A DNA stretch of 64,000 nucleotides from DATARR01 sp034666985 (lineage in GTDB: Bacteria; Acidobacteriota; Thermoanaerobaculia; Multivoradales; UBA5704): NCBI GenBank assembly GCA_034666985.1, contig JAXDKS010000024.1, positions 1-64,000 on the forward strand, read 5' to 3'. Under the pieces are notes generated by a model. That model did not search any database and was not told the DNA's origin. It was given only the letters and a program-made list of their open reading frames with translations. Below, one piece after another: positions 28,568-37,152 of the stretch; within the stretch, counting starts at the first letter, position 1; each line of letters begins with the position of its first letter. The translations under genes and the position numbers were made by a program.

Positions 28568-31021
28568 GTGCGCGACTTCGCCAAGGATCTCTGGACCATC
28601 GTGCGCTCGCTGGCGCGCCAGCCCGAGCTCCCCCTGGTCGTGGTGCTGATGCTGGCGCTGGGGATCGGCGCCGCCACGGCGCTCTTCGCCTATCTCGCGT
28701 TCATCCTCTGGCCTACCATCGAGGCTCCGGGAGCGGAGCGCATCGTCTGGCTGTATACCGGCACCGCCGACCAGCCCGAGGACCCGACCTCCTATCCCGA
28801 GTACCTCGACGTCCAGCGCCAGCAGAGCGCCGTGGCCGACCTCGCGGCCTACTCCCCCATGGGGACCACCGTGGGCCACGGCGGCACCACGCTCTTCGCC
28901 TGGGGAGAGCTGGTCAGCGGCGGTTACTTCTCCTTCTTCGGTGCCCGGCCGGAGGCCGGACGCCTGCTCCAGCCCGGCGATGACCGGCCGGGCGCCGAGC
29001 CGGTCGCGATGGTCAGCTATCCCTTCTGGAAAGGGGTGCTGGGAGGAGACCCGGCGGTGGTCGGCCGGCCGCTGCGGATCAACGGCCGCTCCATTCTCCT
29101 GGTCGGGGTGGCGCCCAAGGGGTTCCAGAGCGTCGGCATCTCCGCGTCCATCTTCGTGCCGCTCGTCCACGCCGACTGGGTGACCGGCCTCAATCGGCTG
29201 GAAAACCGGCAGGGCCGCTGGCTCAGCCTGATGGGGCGCCGCGCTCCCGGCGTCAGCCTGCGTCAGGCCCGGGCAGCGCTTGAGATCACCGCCCGCAACC
29301 TCGACCGGACGGCTCCTCTCCCCGACGGCAAGCGCGTCTTCTCGCTCCAGCCGTTCACCAGCTACGATCCCAACCCGCAGGCCGACCGCTACCTCTCCGC
29401 CGCCCGCATCCTCATGGCCACGGCGGCCCTGTTCCTGCTCCTCGCCTGCGCCAACGTCGCCAACCTCCTGCTGGCGCGGGCGACGGCGAGGCGCCGGGAG
29501 TGGGGCATCCGGGCCGCGCTCGGCGCCTCCCGCCGGCGGCTAGTCGCCAGCGCCCTCCTCGAGAGCCTGGTGCTCTGCCTGGCGGCCGGTGCCGTGGGGC
29601 TGGGGATCGCGATGGCGCTGTCGCACCGTCTGGAGACCTATCTCCAGACCGCCCTCGGCGGGCTCGGCAATCTCTCCACGGGGACCACGCTGCTGCGGCT
29701 CGATGCGCGGGCCTATGGCTTCGCGCTGCTCATCGCCCTCGCCTGCGGCCTGCTCTGCGGCCTCGCGCCCATGCTGCACGCCCTGCGCGGCGACCTGCTG
29801 GGGCCGGTGAAGGCCGACTCCGGGGGCACGGCGTCGCAGACGGGCGGGCTCGCCCTGCGCCGGCTGCTGGTCGTCCTCCAGGTGGGGCTGTCGGCGCTGC
29901 TGCTCCTCGGCGGCAGCCTCCTCATCCGCAGCCTGCGCAATGCCGAGCGCAGCGACCCCGGCTTCGACGCCAAAGGGCTCGTCTACGCCACCCTGTACGT
30001 GCCCCGCAGCGCCGGGGCGGACGGCGTGAGCGCCACGGTCTACCCGCGGATCCAGGAGCTGGCGTCGCGGCTGCCGGGAGTGCGCGGCGCCACCCTCGCC
30101 CTGGTGCCGCCCCTTGCCGGCTGGTCCCGCACCAGCCGGTTCGCGAGCCGCGAGCACTCCGACAAGTGGCAGGAGGGCGCCTTCAACATCGTCGCTTCCG
30201 GCTATTTCGAAACGCTGGGCATCCCCATCCTCCACGGCCGCACCCTCGACGAGCGGGACCGCAAGGACACGGCGCCGGCCGTAGTCGTCAACCAGACGCT
30301 GGCCCGGAAGCTGTGGGGCGACGCCGATCCGGTGGGACGCTTCGTCACCAGCGGCGAGGCGCCCCGCACCGGGGAATTGGGGCCGGACTTCCAGGTGGTG
30401 GGCGTGGTCCGGGACACGCGCATGGTGTCGGCCGCCGACGCCCCGGAGCCCACGCTCTACTTCGCCTACGACCAGCACAAGCACGCGAGGATGACCCTGG
30501 TGGTGCGGTCGACCGTGCCGCCGTCGAAGCTGCTGCCGTCGCTGCGGTCGGCGGCCCGCTCGGCCCATCCCGACCTGGCGTTCGTGGACGTGACGACCTC
30601 GGGCGAGCAGTTGCAGCGCAGCCTCTCCCCGCAGCGCATGTACGCCGAGGTCGCGGGCCTGCTGGGGCTGCTGGGCCTGGGCGTGGCGGTGATCGGCCTC
30701 TTCGGGCTGCTCAGCTACACGGTGAGTCTGCGGGTGCGCGAGTTCGGCATCCGCATGGCCATCGGCGCGCATCCGGACGACGTCCTGCGGCTGGTGTTGC
30801 AGCAGGGCCTGGGCCTGGTGGCGGCCGGCGTGGCCCTGGGGATGCTGGGCGCCCTGGCCATGGCGCGCCTCCTCCAGAGCCTCCTCTACGGCGTCGCCGC
30901 CAACGATCCCTTCACCTTCGCGATCGTGGCGTCGATCCTCACCTTCGTCGCCCTCTTCGCCTGCTACCTGCCGGCGCAGCGGGCCTCGCAGCTCGATCCG
31001 CTGGCGGCGCTGCGGACGTAG
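28568..31021 (+). CDS. Orphan FtsX/MacB-type ABC permease (ADOP type)
   Basis: 817 aa. N-terminal helix (ELPLVVVLMLALGIGAATALFAY), a MacB-like periplasmic domain (SGGYFSFFGARPEAGRLL), a three-helix FtsX block (about 285-400), then a second half repeating the layout and ending LFGLLSYTVSLRVREFGIR...DPFTFAIVASILTFVAL. The internal duplication without an adjacent ATPase gene is the hallmark of the 'acidobacterial duplicated orphan permease' family. Such proteins are expanded in Acidobacteriota. The partner ATPase, if any, must be encoded elsewhere. Start GTG with SD AGAGGAGA. Confidence 0.9.
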   Translation: MRDFAKDLWTIVRSLARQPELPLVVVLMLALGIGAATALFAYLAFILWPTIEAPGAERIVWLYTGTADQPEDPTSYPEYLDVQRQQSAVADLAAYSPMGTTVGHGGTTLFAWGELVSGGYFSFFGARPEAGRLLQPGDDRPGAEPVAMVSYPFWKGVLGGDPAVVGRPLRINGRSILLVGVAPKGFQSVGISASIFVPLVHADWVTGLNRLENRQGRWLSLMGRRAPGVSLRQARAALEITARNLDRTAPLPDGKRVFSLQPFTSYDPNPQADRYLSAARILMATAALFLLLACANVANLLLARATARRREWGIRAALGASRRRLVASALLESLVLCLAAGAVGLGIAMALSHRLETYLQTALGGLGNLSTGTTLLRLDARAYGFALLIALACGLLCGLAPMLHALRGDLLGPVKADSGGTASQTGGLALRRLLVVLQVGLSALLLLGGSLLIRSLRNAERSDPGFDAKGLVYATLYVPRSAGADGVSATVYPRIQELASRLPGVRGATLALVPPLAGWSRTSRFASREHSDKWQEGAFNIVASGYFETLGIPILHGRTLDERDRKDTAPAVVVNQTLARKLWGDADPVGRFVTSGEAPRTGELGPDFQVVGVVRDTRMVSAADAPEPTLYFAYDQHKHARMTLVVRSTVPPSKLLPSLRSAARSAHPDLAFVDVTTSGEQLQRSLSPQRMYAEVAGLLGLLGLGVAVIGLFGLLSYTVSLRVREFGIRMAIGAHPDDVLRLVLQQGLGLVAAGVALGMLGALAMARLLQSLLYGVAANDPFTFAIVASILTFVALFACYLPAQRASQLDPLAALRT

Positions 31022-31119
31022 GAACACGGACGAGCACGGACAAACACGGACGAACACCATCCCAGCGTGGGCTTTCTCGTCCTTGTTTGTCCTTGTGGGT
31101 CCGTGTTCGTCCGTGTTCC
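31021..31119. repeat. Inverted 10-nt-period repeat between convergent genes
   Basis: The left arm has units CACGGACGAG, CACGGACAAA, CACGGACGAA (about 31025-31054). The right arm has GTCCTTGTTT, GTCCTTGTGG, GTCCGTGTTC, GTCCGTGTTC (about 31079-31118). The outer 38 nt pair at about 31 of 38 positions. It begins at the last base of the permease stop codon and ends just before the acetyltransferase stop. It could fold in RNA from either gene and act as a shared transcript end. Confidence 0.75.
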
Positions 31120-31123
31120 CCTC

Positions 31124-31687
31124 TCACCGCGCCCGCCGCCAATCCTCCGCCAGGATGGCCCAGCGCTCATGGTCGCGCCACCGCCCGCCGATCTTGAGGT
31201 AGCGCCGGGAGAGCCCTTCGCAGGTGAAGCCGAGGCGGGCCACCAGGGCCAGGGACGGCCGGTTCTCGGGTTGGATGTTGGCTTCGAGGCGGTGGAGCTT
31301 GAGCCGGACGAAGGCGTAGTGCAGGGCGAGGTCCAGGCCCTCGGTCATATAGCCCTGCCGGGCGAAGGGAGCGCCGATCTGGTACCCGAGGTAGGCGCTC
31401 TGGAACAGGCCGTGGACGATCTCGCTCAGGTTGATCGAGCCCAGGATGGCCTCGTCCGAGTGCCGGCGCAGGAGGAGGCCCACGTAATTCGGCCGGCGGC
31501 AGGCCTCCAGGTACCGGGCGAACCCGTCGGGCGTGGTGAAGGTGGGGGACAGGCTGCGATAGAGGTCCCGGCTGGCGCGGTGGAGAGCAATGAGCTCGGG
31601 GCCGTCTTCCTCTCGCGGGAAGGCGAGACGGACGCGCGGTCCCTCGCGTGTGGGAAGAGGAGGATCCTGAGTCATCGCCGCAGTCAT
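31124..31687 (-). CDS. GNAT acetyltransferase (RimJ/RimL-like)
   Basis: 187 aa. Typical N-acetyltransferase of the ribosomal-protein-alanine type: VRLAFPREEDGPELIALHRAS at the start, GSINLSEIVHGLFQSAYLGYQIG, acetyl-CoA region FARQGYMTEGLDLALHYAF, and LHRLEANIQPENRPSLALVARLGF at the end. The ATG at 31687 is chosen because it overlaps the TGA of the upstream carboxypeptidase gene (ATGA); ATGs at 31699 and 31675 are alternatives. Acceptor unknown. Confidence 0.85.
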   Translation of the reverse strand: MTAAMTQDPPLPTREGPRVRLAFPREEDGPELIALHRASRDLYRSLSPTFTTPDGFARYLEACRRPNYVGLLLRRHSDEAILGSINLSEIVHGLFQSAYLGYQIGAPFARQGYMTEGLDLALHYAFVRLKLHRLEANIQPENRPSLALVARLGFTCEGLSRRYLKIGGRWRDHERWAILAEDWRRAR

Positions 31688-32760
31688 CCCCGCAGCCATC
31701 CCCGCACCAACGCGAGCGCCTCATCCAGAAACGCGAGCTGCAACCGCATCTGATCGCGCAGCGGCATCCCCCGCACGCCGGATCTCTCCGCCTCGGCTCT
31801 CACCTCCTCCGCCGATCTCCCGGCGAGCCGGTTCAGGAAGGCGCGGAAGTAGGGATCGTCCGGCCTCCCGGTCTCCCCCGCTTCGAGGGGCCGCAGGAAA
31901 AGAGGCATTTCCGAGACCATGGTGAAGGGATCGCCGCCCAGCGAGCGGGCGTATTCCATGGAGCTGGGACGGAACTTCGCGGCGGTGGCGAAATCTCCCC
32001 GCGCCTCGAACCAGGCGATCATCGATCGCGAATCGGGACGGGTGGTGAACCCCTCGTCGATACGGCGAAAACCTTTCTCTCCGCCGCGGTCCACGTCGAA
32101 CGGGTGATAGCCCATGGAACACACGCGACGCCGGATGGCCTCGCGCAGCTCCGCCGTGCGATCGATCCACGCCGGCTCGATGAGGAACCACGGGCCCGGG
32201 GTGAAGGAGATGCCGTGGAAGCTGGCATGAAGATGGAACGGCGCGCCTTCAGAAAGGAATTCGGCCACCGCCCGGTTCTCGGGGCGGGCGCCGGCGTCGT
32301 CCACGCCGCGGGGAAAGCCGAACTCCATGTCGTCCCCCGGGAGCTCCCGCACCACATGGCGGAGATAGAGGTAGAGGTCGTAGGCGCGGCCATCCGTCCC
32401 GAGATGGTCGAGCGCCGGCCAGGTGACGTCGCTCCAGACCGCGTTGCGCGCTTCGCCATCAGGATTGACGTGGGGGACGACGTACCAGGTGATGCCGGCG
32501 AGGAGCGGATCGTCCGGAGACCGTGACGCCAGGAAGGAGGCGAGCCGCCGCAGCATGGCCGGCCCCACGGGCTCGTCGGCGTGACAGCCGCCGATCAGGC
32601 TGACGTGGAGATCGCCGCTCCCCAGGACGTGGCCGCGGACCTCCCGTCCTTCGCGGGAGCGGCCGAGGACGCGGCCCGGCGGGAGCGAGATTGACTCCCG
32701 AAAGGATTCCGAGGAGAGGATCTCCTCAATGGGTATCTCCTCGGCCGGCAGACGGCTCAC
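31684..32760 (-). CDS. M14 family zinc carboxypeptidase-like protein
   Basis: 358 aa, no signal peptide. Zinc ligand motif HADE (His60, Glu63) in SLIGGCHADEPVGPAML and a second His in PFHLHASFHG (about 176-182), with VVPHVNPDGEARN between, as in M14 metallocarboxypeptidases and succinylglutamate-desuccinylase-type relatives. The C-terminal part is less conserved. It is coupled at both ends (ATGA) to the coiled-coil gene upstream and the acetyltransferase downstream, so all three form one operon. The peptide or amide substrate is unknown. Confidence 0.8.
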   Translation of the reverse strand: MSRLPAEEIPIEEILSSESFRESISLPPGRVLGRSREGREVRGHVLGSGDLHVSLIGGCHADEPVGPAMLRRLASFLASRSPDDPLLAGITWYVVPHVNPDGEARNAVWSDVTWPALDHLGTDGRAYDLYLYLRHVVRELPGDDMEFGFPRGVDDAGARPENRAVAEFLSEGAPFHLHASFHGISFTPGPWFLIEPAWIDRTAELREAIRRRVCSMGYHPFDVDRGGEKGFRRIDEGFTTRPDSRSMIAWFEARGDFATAAKFRPSSMEYARSLGGDPFTMVSEMPLFLRPLEAGETGRPDDPYFRAFLNRLAGRSAEEVRAEAERSGVRGMPLRDQMRLQLAFLDEALALVRGWLRG

Positions 32761-33764
32761 GGGGCGCTGCCTTCCTCCCGGGTCCGGCGCAGCTCCTGCT
32801 CGGCCCGAGCCAGGCGTTCGGCGGCACGGTCCGCCTTGTCGCGGGCCCTGCCGGCAGCCTGCTCGGCGTGCTCCGCGTTCCGCCGGGCCTCGGCCGCTTC
32901 GGATTCCAGCCGCTCGGCCTCCTCGCGCAACGGGTCCGCCTCGGCGCGGGCGCGATCAACCCTCTCCTCGGCGACGGCGATCCGCCGCCGCTGGCGCTCG
33001 GCCTCCTTCTCCTGGCGGGCCTGCTCGGCCGCTTCGCGCCGCCGCTTCTCCTCCGCCTCCCGGACCTCCTCGCGACTGGGCCGATGCGGCATCGGGAGGA
33101 TGGTCCGCCGGGGCGGAGGAGCGGGTGCCTTCTCCTTTTTCTTCGGCTCCTCCTTCTGCGGCCTGGCTTTCTTCTCTTCCTGCCGGTCTTCGCGCCGGGG
33201 CTCCGGACGAGGCCGGCGGCTCGCGAGATCCGCCACCGGCGCTCCGCCGAGCGGCATCCCGGCCAGCACCTCGAACCCGGGGGGATCGAGGTCGCGGGAG
33301 AGCCAGCCGCGGGAGGCCTCCTCGGCCGCGACGGGGCTGAAGGCGACGGCCTGGAGGTTCGCCGCGATGCGCTCCACCAGGGTGCGGCTCGGAGCGCGTC
33401 CCCCTTCGGAGAGGATCTGGGCCGCCTCCCAGCGCAGCTCGTCCGCGAGGCCGCGAGCGAGCCGGATCGCCTCCCGCAGCGACTCGGTGCCCCGGCCCGA
33501 GACCGCCTCCCGCTGCGCGGCCCGCGCCCGCTTGCCTGCCGCGAGCAGCGCGTCCATCTTCTGTCCCTGATGCTCGAAGAGGGCGTTCACCGCCCAGGCG
33601 GACGGCGTCGGCTTGGGGAGGGCCTTGACCTCCGCGGCATCGTCCGCCCGTTTCTCCTTGCGCAGGCGCGCGGACAGCGCGTTGCGGGCCGCCGTGAACT
33701 GCTCGGGCGGCAGCCGGTAGAGGTCGCGGATCTCGGCGTTCAGTCCAGTCTTGCTCGGCGCCAT
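32757..33764 (-). CDS. Conserved coiled-coil protein of unknown function
   Basis: 335 aa. The N-terminal half (LYRLPPEQFTAARNALSARL, AAEVKALPKPTPSAWAVNAL, ALLAAGKRARAAQREAV) belongs to a family I recall as widespread in actinobacteria and other phyla without assigned function. The C-terminal half is a long, highly charged coiled coil (REEVREAEEKRRREAAEQAR and on) separated by a Pro/Lys-rich linker. ATG 33764 is preferred; the longer frame upstream lies in the divergent gene. First gene of the operon with the carboxypeptidase and acetyltransferase. Confidence 0.75.
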   Translation of the reverse strand: MAPSKTGLNAEIRDLYRLPPEQFTAARNALSARLRKEKRADDAAEVKALPKPTPSAWAVNALFEHQGQKMDALLAAGKRARAAQREAVSGRGTESLREAIRLARGLADELRWEAAQILSEGGRAPSRTLVERIAANLQAVAFSPVAAEEASRGWLSRDLDPPGFEVLAGMPLGGAPVADLASRRPRPEPRREDRQEEKKARPQKEEPKKKEKAPAPPPRRTILPMPHRPSREEVREAEEKRRREAAEQARQEKEAERQRRRIAVAEERVDRARAEADPLREEAERLESEAAEARRNAEHAEQAAGRARDKADRAAERLARAEQELRRTREEGSAP

Positions 33765-33812
33765 GCCGGGATCGTACACCGGCTGGAAAGCCCGGGAGGA
33801 GAATAAGAGGAT

Positions 33813-33818
33813 TACAAT
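33813..33818 (+). promoter_or_regulatory. -10 element of a probably leaderless metallophosphoesterase gene
   Basis: TACAAT in GATTACAATC ends 7 nt before the GTG start at 33826. There is no SD at usable spacing (AGAGG lies 15 nt upstream, inside the predicted promoter). The transcription start should fall on or beside the GTG. Confidence 0.4.
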
Positions 33819-33825
33819 CATCCCA

Positions 33826-35091
33826 GTGAAGCTCCATCGCGCCCTCTTCGTCCTGCTGCTGGTTCTCGCACCCATGGCCCCAGCCGCCCGGGCCGCCGAT
33901 CCGGCCGACCCCATCGTCGCTGCGGCCGGGGACATCGCCTGCGATCCCACGGACATCTTCTACAACGGCGGCCAGGGCACGGCCACGGCGTGCCGCATGA
34001 AGGCCACCTCCGACCTCCTGGTGGGAAGGAGCTGGGACGCCGTGCTGCTGCTGGGGGACAATCAGTACTGGGAGGGCACCCTGGCGCAGTACCGCGCGTC
34101 CTTCGCCCCCACCTGGGGACGTCTCGGGTCTCTCCTGCGCCCGGCGCCCGGCAATCACGAGTACCTGACGCCCGGCGCCGCCGGCTACTATGACTATTTC
34201 GGAGCGGCGGCCGGTGATCGCACCCAGGGTTGGTACAGCTACGACCTGGGGACCTGGCACCTGGTGGTGCTCAACTCCAACTGCGGCGACGTCGGTGGCT
34301 GCGGGCCGGGATCGCCCCAGCTCCGCTGGCTGGCGGCGGACCTCGCCGCCCACCCCCGGGCCTGCACCTTGGCCTACTGGCACCACCCGCGCTTCTCCTC
34401 GGGAGCGCACGGCGACGACGCCACCTACGACGCCTTCTGGCGGACGCTCTACGCGGCCGGCGCCGACCTCGTGCTGGCCGGGCACGACCATGATTACGAG
34501 CGCTTCGCGCCACAGAATCCCGACGGCGGACCCGATCCGGCCCACGGTATCCGCGAGATCGTGGCGGGCACCGGCGGCCGCGAGGTGCGCCCGTTCACCA
34601 CCGTCCGCCCCAACAGCGAGTCGCGCAACGCGCAGGACCTGGGTGTGCTGAAGCTGCGCCTCCGCACCGACGGCTATGACTGGGAGTTTCTCGCCGCTCC
34701 GGGCGGCACCTTCACGGACTCCGGGAGCGCCGGCTGCCACAATGCCCCGGATACGACCAGCCTCGCCCTCCGCCAGGGCCGCTTCCGCGCCGCGGCGACC
34801 TGGCGGATCGGCGCCGGCAACACCGGCACGGGGAAGGCCGCGGCGCCGGCGGCGGACGGCTCCGGCCTCTTCTGGTTCTTCGGTCCCGACAACTGGGAGC
34901 TGTTGGTGAAGGTGATCGACGGCTGCGCCCTCAATGGCCACTACTGGGTCTACGCCGCCGCCTCCACCGACGTGGAGTACACCTTGACGGTGACCGACAC
35001 CGTCACCGGCCACACCGCCCGCTACGAGAACCCGCTCGGACGTCGCGCCCCGGCGGTCACGGACACCCAGGCCTTCCCCACCTGTCCGTAG
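33826..35091 (+). CDS. Secreted metallophosphoesterase with extra C-terminal domain
   Basis: 421 aa. Signal peptide about 1-24 (ending ARAAD). Calcineurin-like phosphoesterase motifs: AAAGDIACDP, LLLGDNQYW, APGNHEY, WHHPRFSS and LAGHDHDYERF, covering about residues 28-290. A separate C-terminal domain (about 308-421) has FRAAATWRIGAGNTGTG, FWFFGPDNWELLVKVIDGC and LNGHYWVYAAASTDVEYTLT. I recall this domain at the C-termini of other secreted acidobacterial proteins, but without a known role. The GTG start at 33826 gives a clean signal peptide. Acts outside the cytoplasm; substrate unknown. Confidence 0.88.
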   Translation: MKLHRALFVLLLVLAPMAPAARAADPADPIVAAAGDIACDPTDIFYNGGQGTATACRMKATSDLLVGRSWDAVLLLGDNQYWEGTLAQYRASFAPTWGRLGSLLRPAPGNHEYLTPGAAGYYDYFGAAAGDRTQGWYSYDLGTWHLVVLNSNCGDVGGCGPGSPQLRWLAADLAAHPRACTLAYWHHPRFSSGAHGDDATYDAFWRTLYAAGADLVLAGHDHDYERFAPQNPDGGPDPAHGIREIVAGTGGREVRPFTTVRPNSESRNAQDLGVLKLRLRTDGYDWEFLAAPGGTFTDSGSAGCHNAPDTTSLALRQGRFRAAATWRIGAGNTGTGKAAAPAADGSGLFWFFGPDNWELLVKVIDGCALNGHYWVYAAASTDVEYTLTVTDTVTGHTARYENPLGRRAPAVTDTQAFPTCP

Positions 35092-35138
35092 TGCCCCAGG
35101 GCGAGCCGCTGTAGAATGGCGGAAGAGGACCCAATGAG

Positions 35139-36665
35139 ATGAACAAGCTAGTGCCGCTGGTCTTGGCCCTCCTCACCCTCGCCGGCTGGAACGCCACCGG
35201 CAATGACGACACCCCGTTCTCCCGCAGCCGCTGGATCGCCGAGCAGCAGGCCCGGGGGCTGGCGCGCTTCGAGGGCGGCGTCCTGCCCATGGACTCTGAG
35301 CGTCCGCCGATATCCGCTCCACCGGTATCCGAGGAGTCGCAGAGTCTCCAGGCGCCGGCGCGCCGCCCGGCTCCGGCGCGCTTCACGCGCCTCAGCCACG
35401 ATCTCCTGGAGCCGGACGGCGGGGGGGCCCAGCCCGAGACCCAGGCGGAGCCGTTCGTGGCTCTCGACCCCGAGCGGGAGAGCCACCTTCTCGCCGGCTA
35501 TCAGGAGTCCCGCTTCGACAACGGCGGCGCCCGCGCCCTCACCTCCGCCGTGTCGCGCGACGGCGGACGCCACTGGAGCGAAGGGCTGGTGCCCGGGCTG
35601 ACCCTCGCTTCCGGCGGCCCGTTCGAGCGCGCCTCGGACCCCTGGGTCGCTATCGGGCCAGGCGGCCGCGCCTACTTCGTGGCGGTCGGGTTCAACGAGA
35701 CCAGCCGTGCCAACGGCATCTTCGTCTCCGTCTCGGAGGACGGCGGCTCGACCTGGGGCAAGCCCGTGACCGTCCATTTCAACGGCACCACCGACTTCGA
35801 CGACAAGGAGTCGATCACGGTGGACAACCAGCCCGACAGCCCCTTCCGCGGCCGGGTCTACGTCGGCTGGGACTCGGCCCTCGTCAACGGCCACCAGCCC
35901 GCGCGCATCGCCTGGTCGGCGGATGACGGCGGCAGCTACGCGCCGTTCAGGAACATCGACGACCAGGGGCAGAGCCTCGGCGTCGTCCCCGTGGTCGGGC
36001 CCGGGGGCGTCGTCCACGCGGTCTGGGCCCGGTTCACTAGTGCCAACGTGACCCTGATGAGCTCGCGCTCCGAGAACGGCGGCAACACCTGGTCGGCCCC
36101 GGTCGCCATCTCGGAGATCTCCGCTTCTGGAGTCGCAGGGCTGCGCACCGGCGAGGGGCTCGCATCGGCCGCCGTCGATCCCAAGACGGGCACTCTCTAC
36201 GTCGCCTGGCAGGACGACCGCTTCTCGCCGGGCGTCGATCAGGTCGTCCTCTCCCGTTCGAGCGATGGCGGCGAGACCTGGAGCGCGCCCGGGCTCGTCT
36301 CGGACGGCCCCCGCAACGCTTCCAACTTCACCCCCGCCGTGGCGGTGAACGGCAAGGGCCTGGTGGGCGTCGCCTACTACTCGTTGCGCAACGACCCCGG
36401 CCGCCGCACCTTCGCCGACGAATATCTGGCCGTGTCGCGGGACCTGGGCCAGAGCTTCGGCCGCAGCACGCGGGTGAGCCCCGTGTCCTGGGACCTCGGC
36501 ATGGCGGCGGTCACCGAAGGCGGCCTTTTCCTCGGCGACTATCAGGGGCTCGTGGCCGGCCGCCAGACCTTCTTTCCCCTCTGGATCGCCACCTTCCTGC
36601 CCTCCCGGACCGATCCCCACCGACACCAGCCGGACGCTTTCATCTGGCCCATCGTTGTGCGCTGA
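35139..36665 (+). CDS. Secreted BNR-repeat (sialidase-like) protein
   Basis: 508 aa. Short hydrophobic N-terminus (KLVPLVLALLTLAG). At least four Asp-box/BNR motifs are visible: SRDGGRHWSE, SEDGGSTWGK, SENGGNTWSA and SSDGGETWSA, spaced as in a six-bladed beta propeller. Enzymatic sialidases need an Arg triad and a Tyr/Glu pair, which I could not confirm, so sugar hydrolysis should not be assumed. A TAGAAT box lies at 35112-35117. Function unknown; probably a secreted propeller. Confidence 0.75.
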   Translation: MNKLVPLVLALLTLAGWNATGNDDTPFSRSRWIAEQQARGLARFEGGVLPMDSERPPISAPPVSEESQSLQAPARRPAPARFTRLSHDLLEPDGGGAQPETQAEPFVALDPERESHLLAGYQESRFDNGGARALTSAVSRDGGRHWSEGLVPGLTLASGGPFERASDPWVAIGPGGRAYFVAVGFNETSRANGIFVSVSEDGGSTWGKPVTVHFNGTTDFDDKESITVDNQPDSPFRGRVYVGWDSALVNGHQPARIAWSADDGGSYAPFRNIDDQGQSLGVVPVVGPGGVVHAVWARFTSANVTLMSSRSENGGNTWSAPVAISEISASGVAGLRTGEGLASAAVDPKTGTLYVAWQDDRFSPGVDQVVLSRSSDGGETWSAPGLVSDGPRNASNFTPAVAVNGKGLVGVAYYSLRNDPGRRTFADEYLAVSRDLGQSFGRSTRVSPVSWDLGMAAVTEGGLFLGDYQGLVAGRQTFFPLWIATFLPSRTDPHRHQPDAFIWPIVVR

Positions 36666-36670
36666 ACGCA

Positions 36671-37141
36671 ATGGAACCGCTGCAGGTCCTCCTCCGCCTC
36701 TGTGCCGCGACCCTCCTCGGCTGCCTGATCGGCCTCAACCGGGAGCTCTGCGGCAAGCCGGCAGGCATGCGCACTCACGGGCTCGTGGCCCTGGGCGCCG
36801 CCCTCATCACCGTGGTGAGCCTCGACCTCGCCGGGACCGACCACTCCGCCGTCCTGCGCACGATCCAGGGGATCATGGCCGGCATCGGCTTCCTGGGTGG
36901 TGGCGTCATCCTGCGCGACGAATCCCACCAGAGCATCCACGGCCTCACCACCGCCGCCTCCGTCTGGGTCGTGGCCTCGCTGGGGATCGCCTGCGGCGCC
37001 GGCCAGTGGCTGACCTCCGCGATCGCCGTCTTCATCACCCTGGCCCTGCTGATCCTCGGCGAGAAGCTGGAGCAGAAGCTCCGTCTGAAGAGTGTCCCGG
37101 TGCCGCGCGAGCCGGGGGCGAGCCGGAAGCCGTTGGTTTGA
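36671..37141 (+). CDS. MgtC/SapB family membrane protein
   Basis: 156 aa with about four membrane helices. Family motifs: LRLCAATLLGCLIGLNREL, KPAGMRTHGLVALGAALIT, GIGFLGGGVILRD and GLTTAASVWVVASLG. These define MgtC/SapB proteins, which in pathogens affect magnesium limitation survival and F-type ATPase activity. In free-living bacteria their role is unclear. It starts 5 nt after the BNR gene stop and is probably co-transcribed with it. Confidence 0.92.
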   Translation: MEPLQVLLRLCAATLLGCLIGLNRELCGKPAGMRTHGLVALGAALITVVSLDLAGTDHSAVLRTIQGIMAGIGFLGGGVILRDESHQSIHGLTTAASVWVVASLGIACGAGQWLTSAIAVFITLALLILGEKLEQKLRLKSVPVPREPGASRKPLV

Positions 37142-37152
37142 GGCGAGGGTCC

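Noticed and set aside
29540..31060. 506-aa minus-strand frame opposite the permease
   Set aside because: His/Gln/Arg-rich antisense shadow; starts within the 31021-31119 repeat.
35139..36665. Active sialidase call for the BNR protein
   Set aside because: Asp-box motifs only show a beta propeller; the catalytic Arg triad and Tyr/Glu pair could not be identified.
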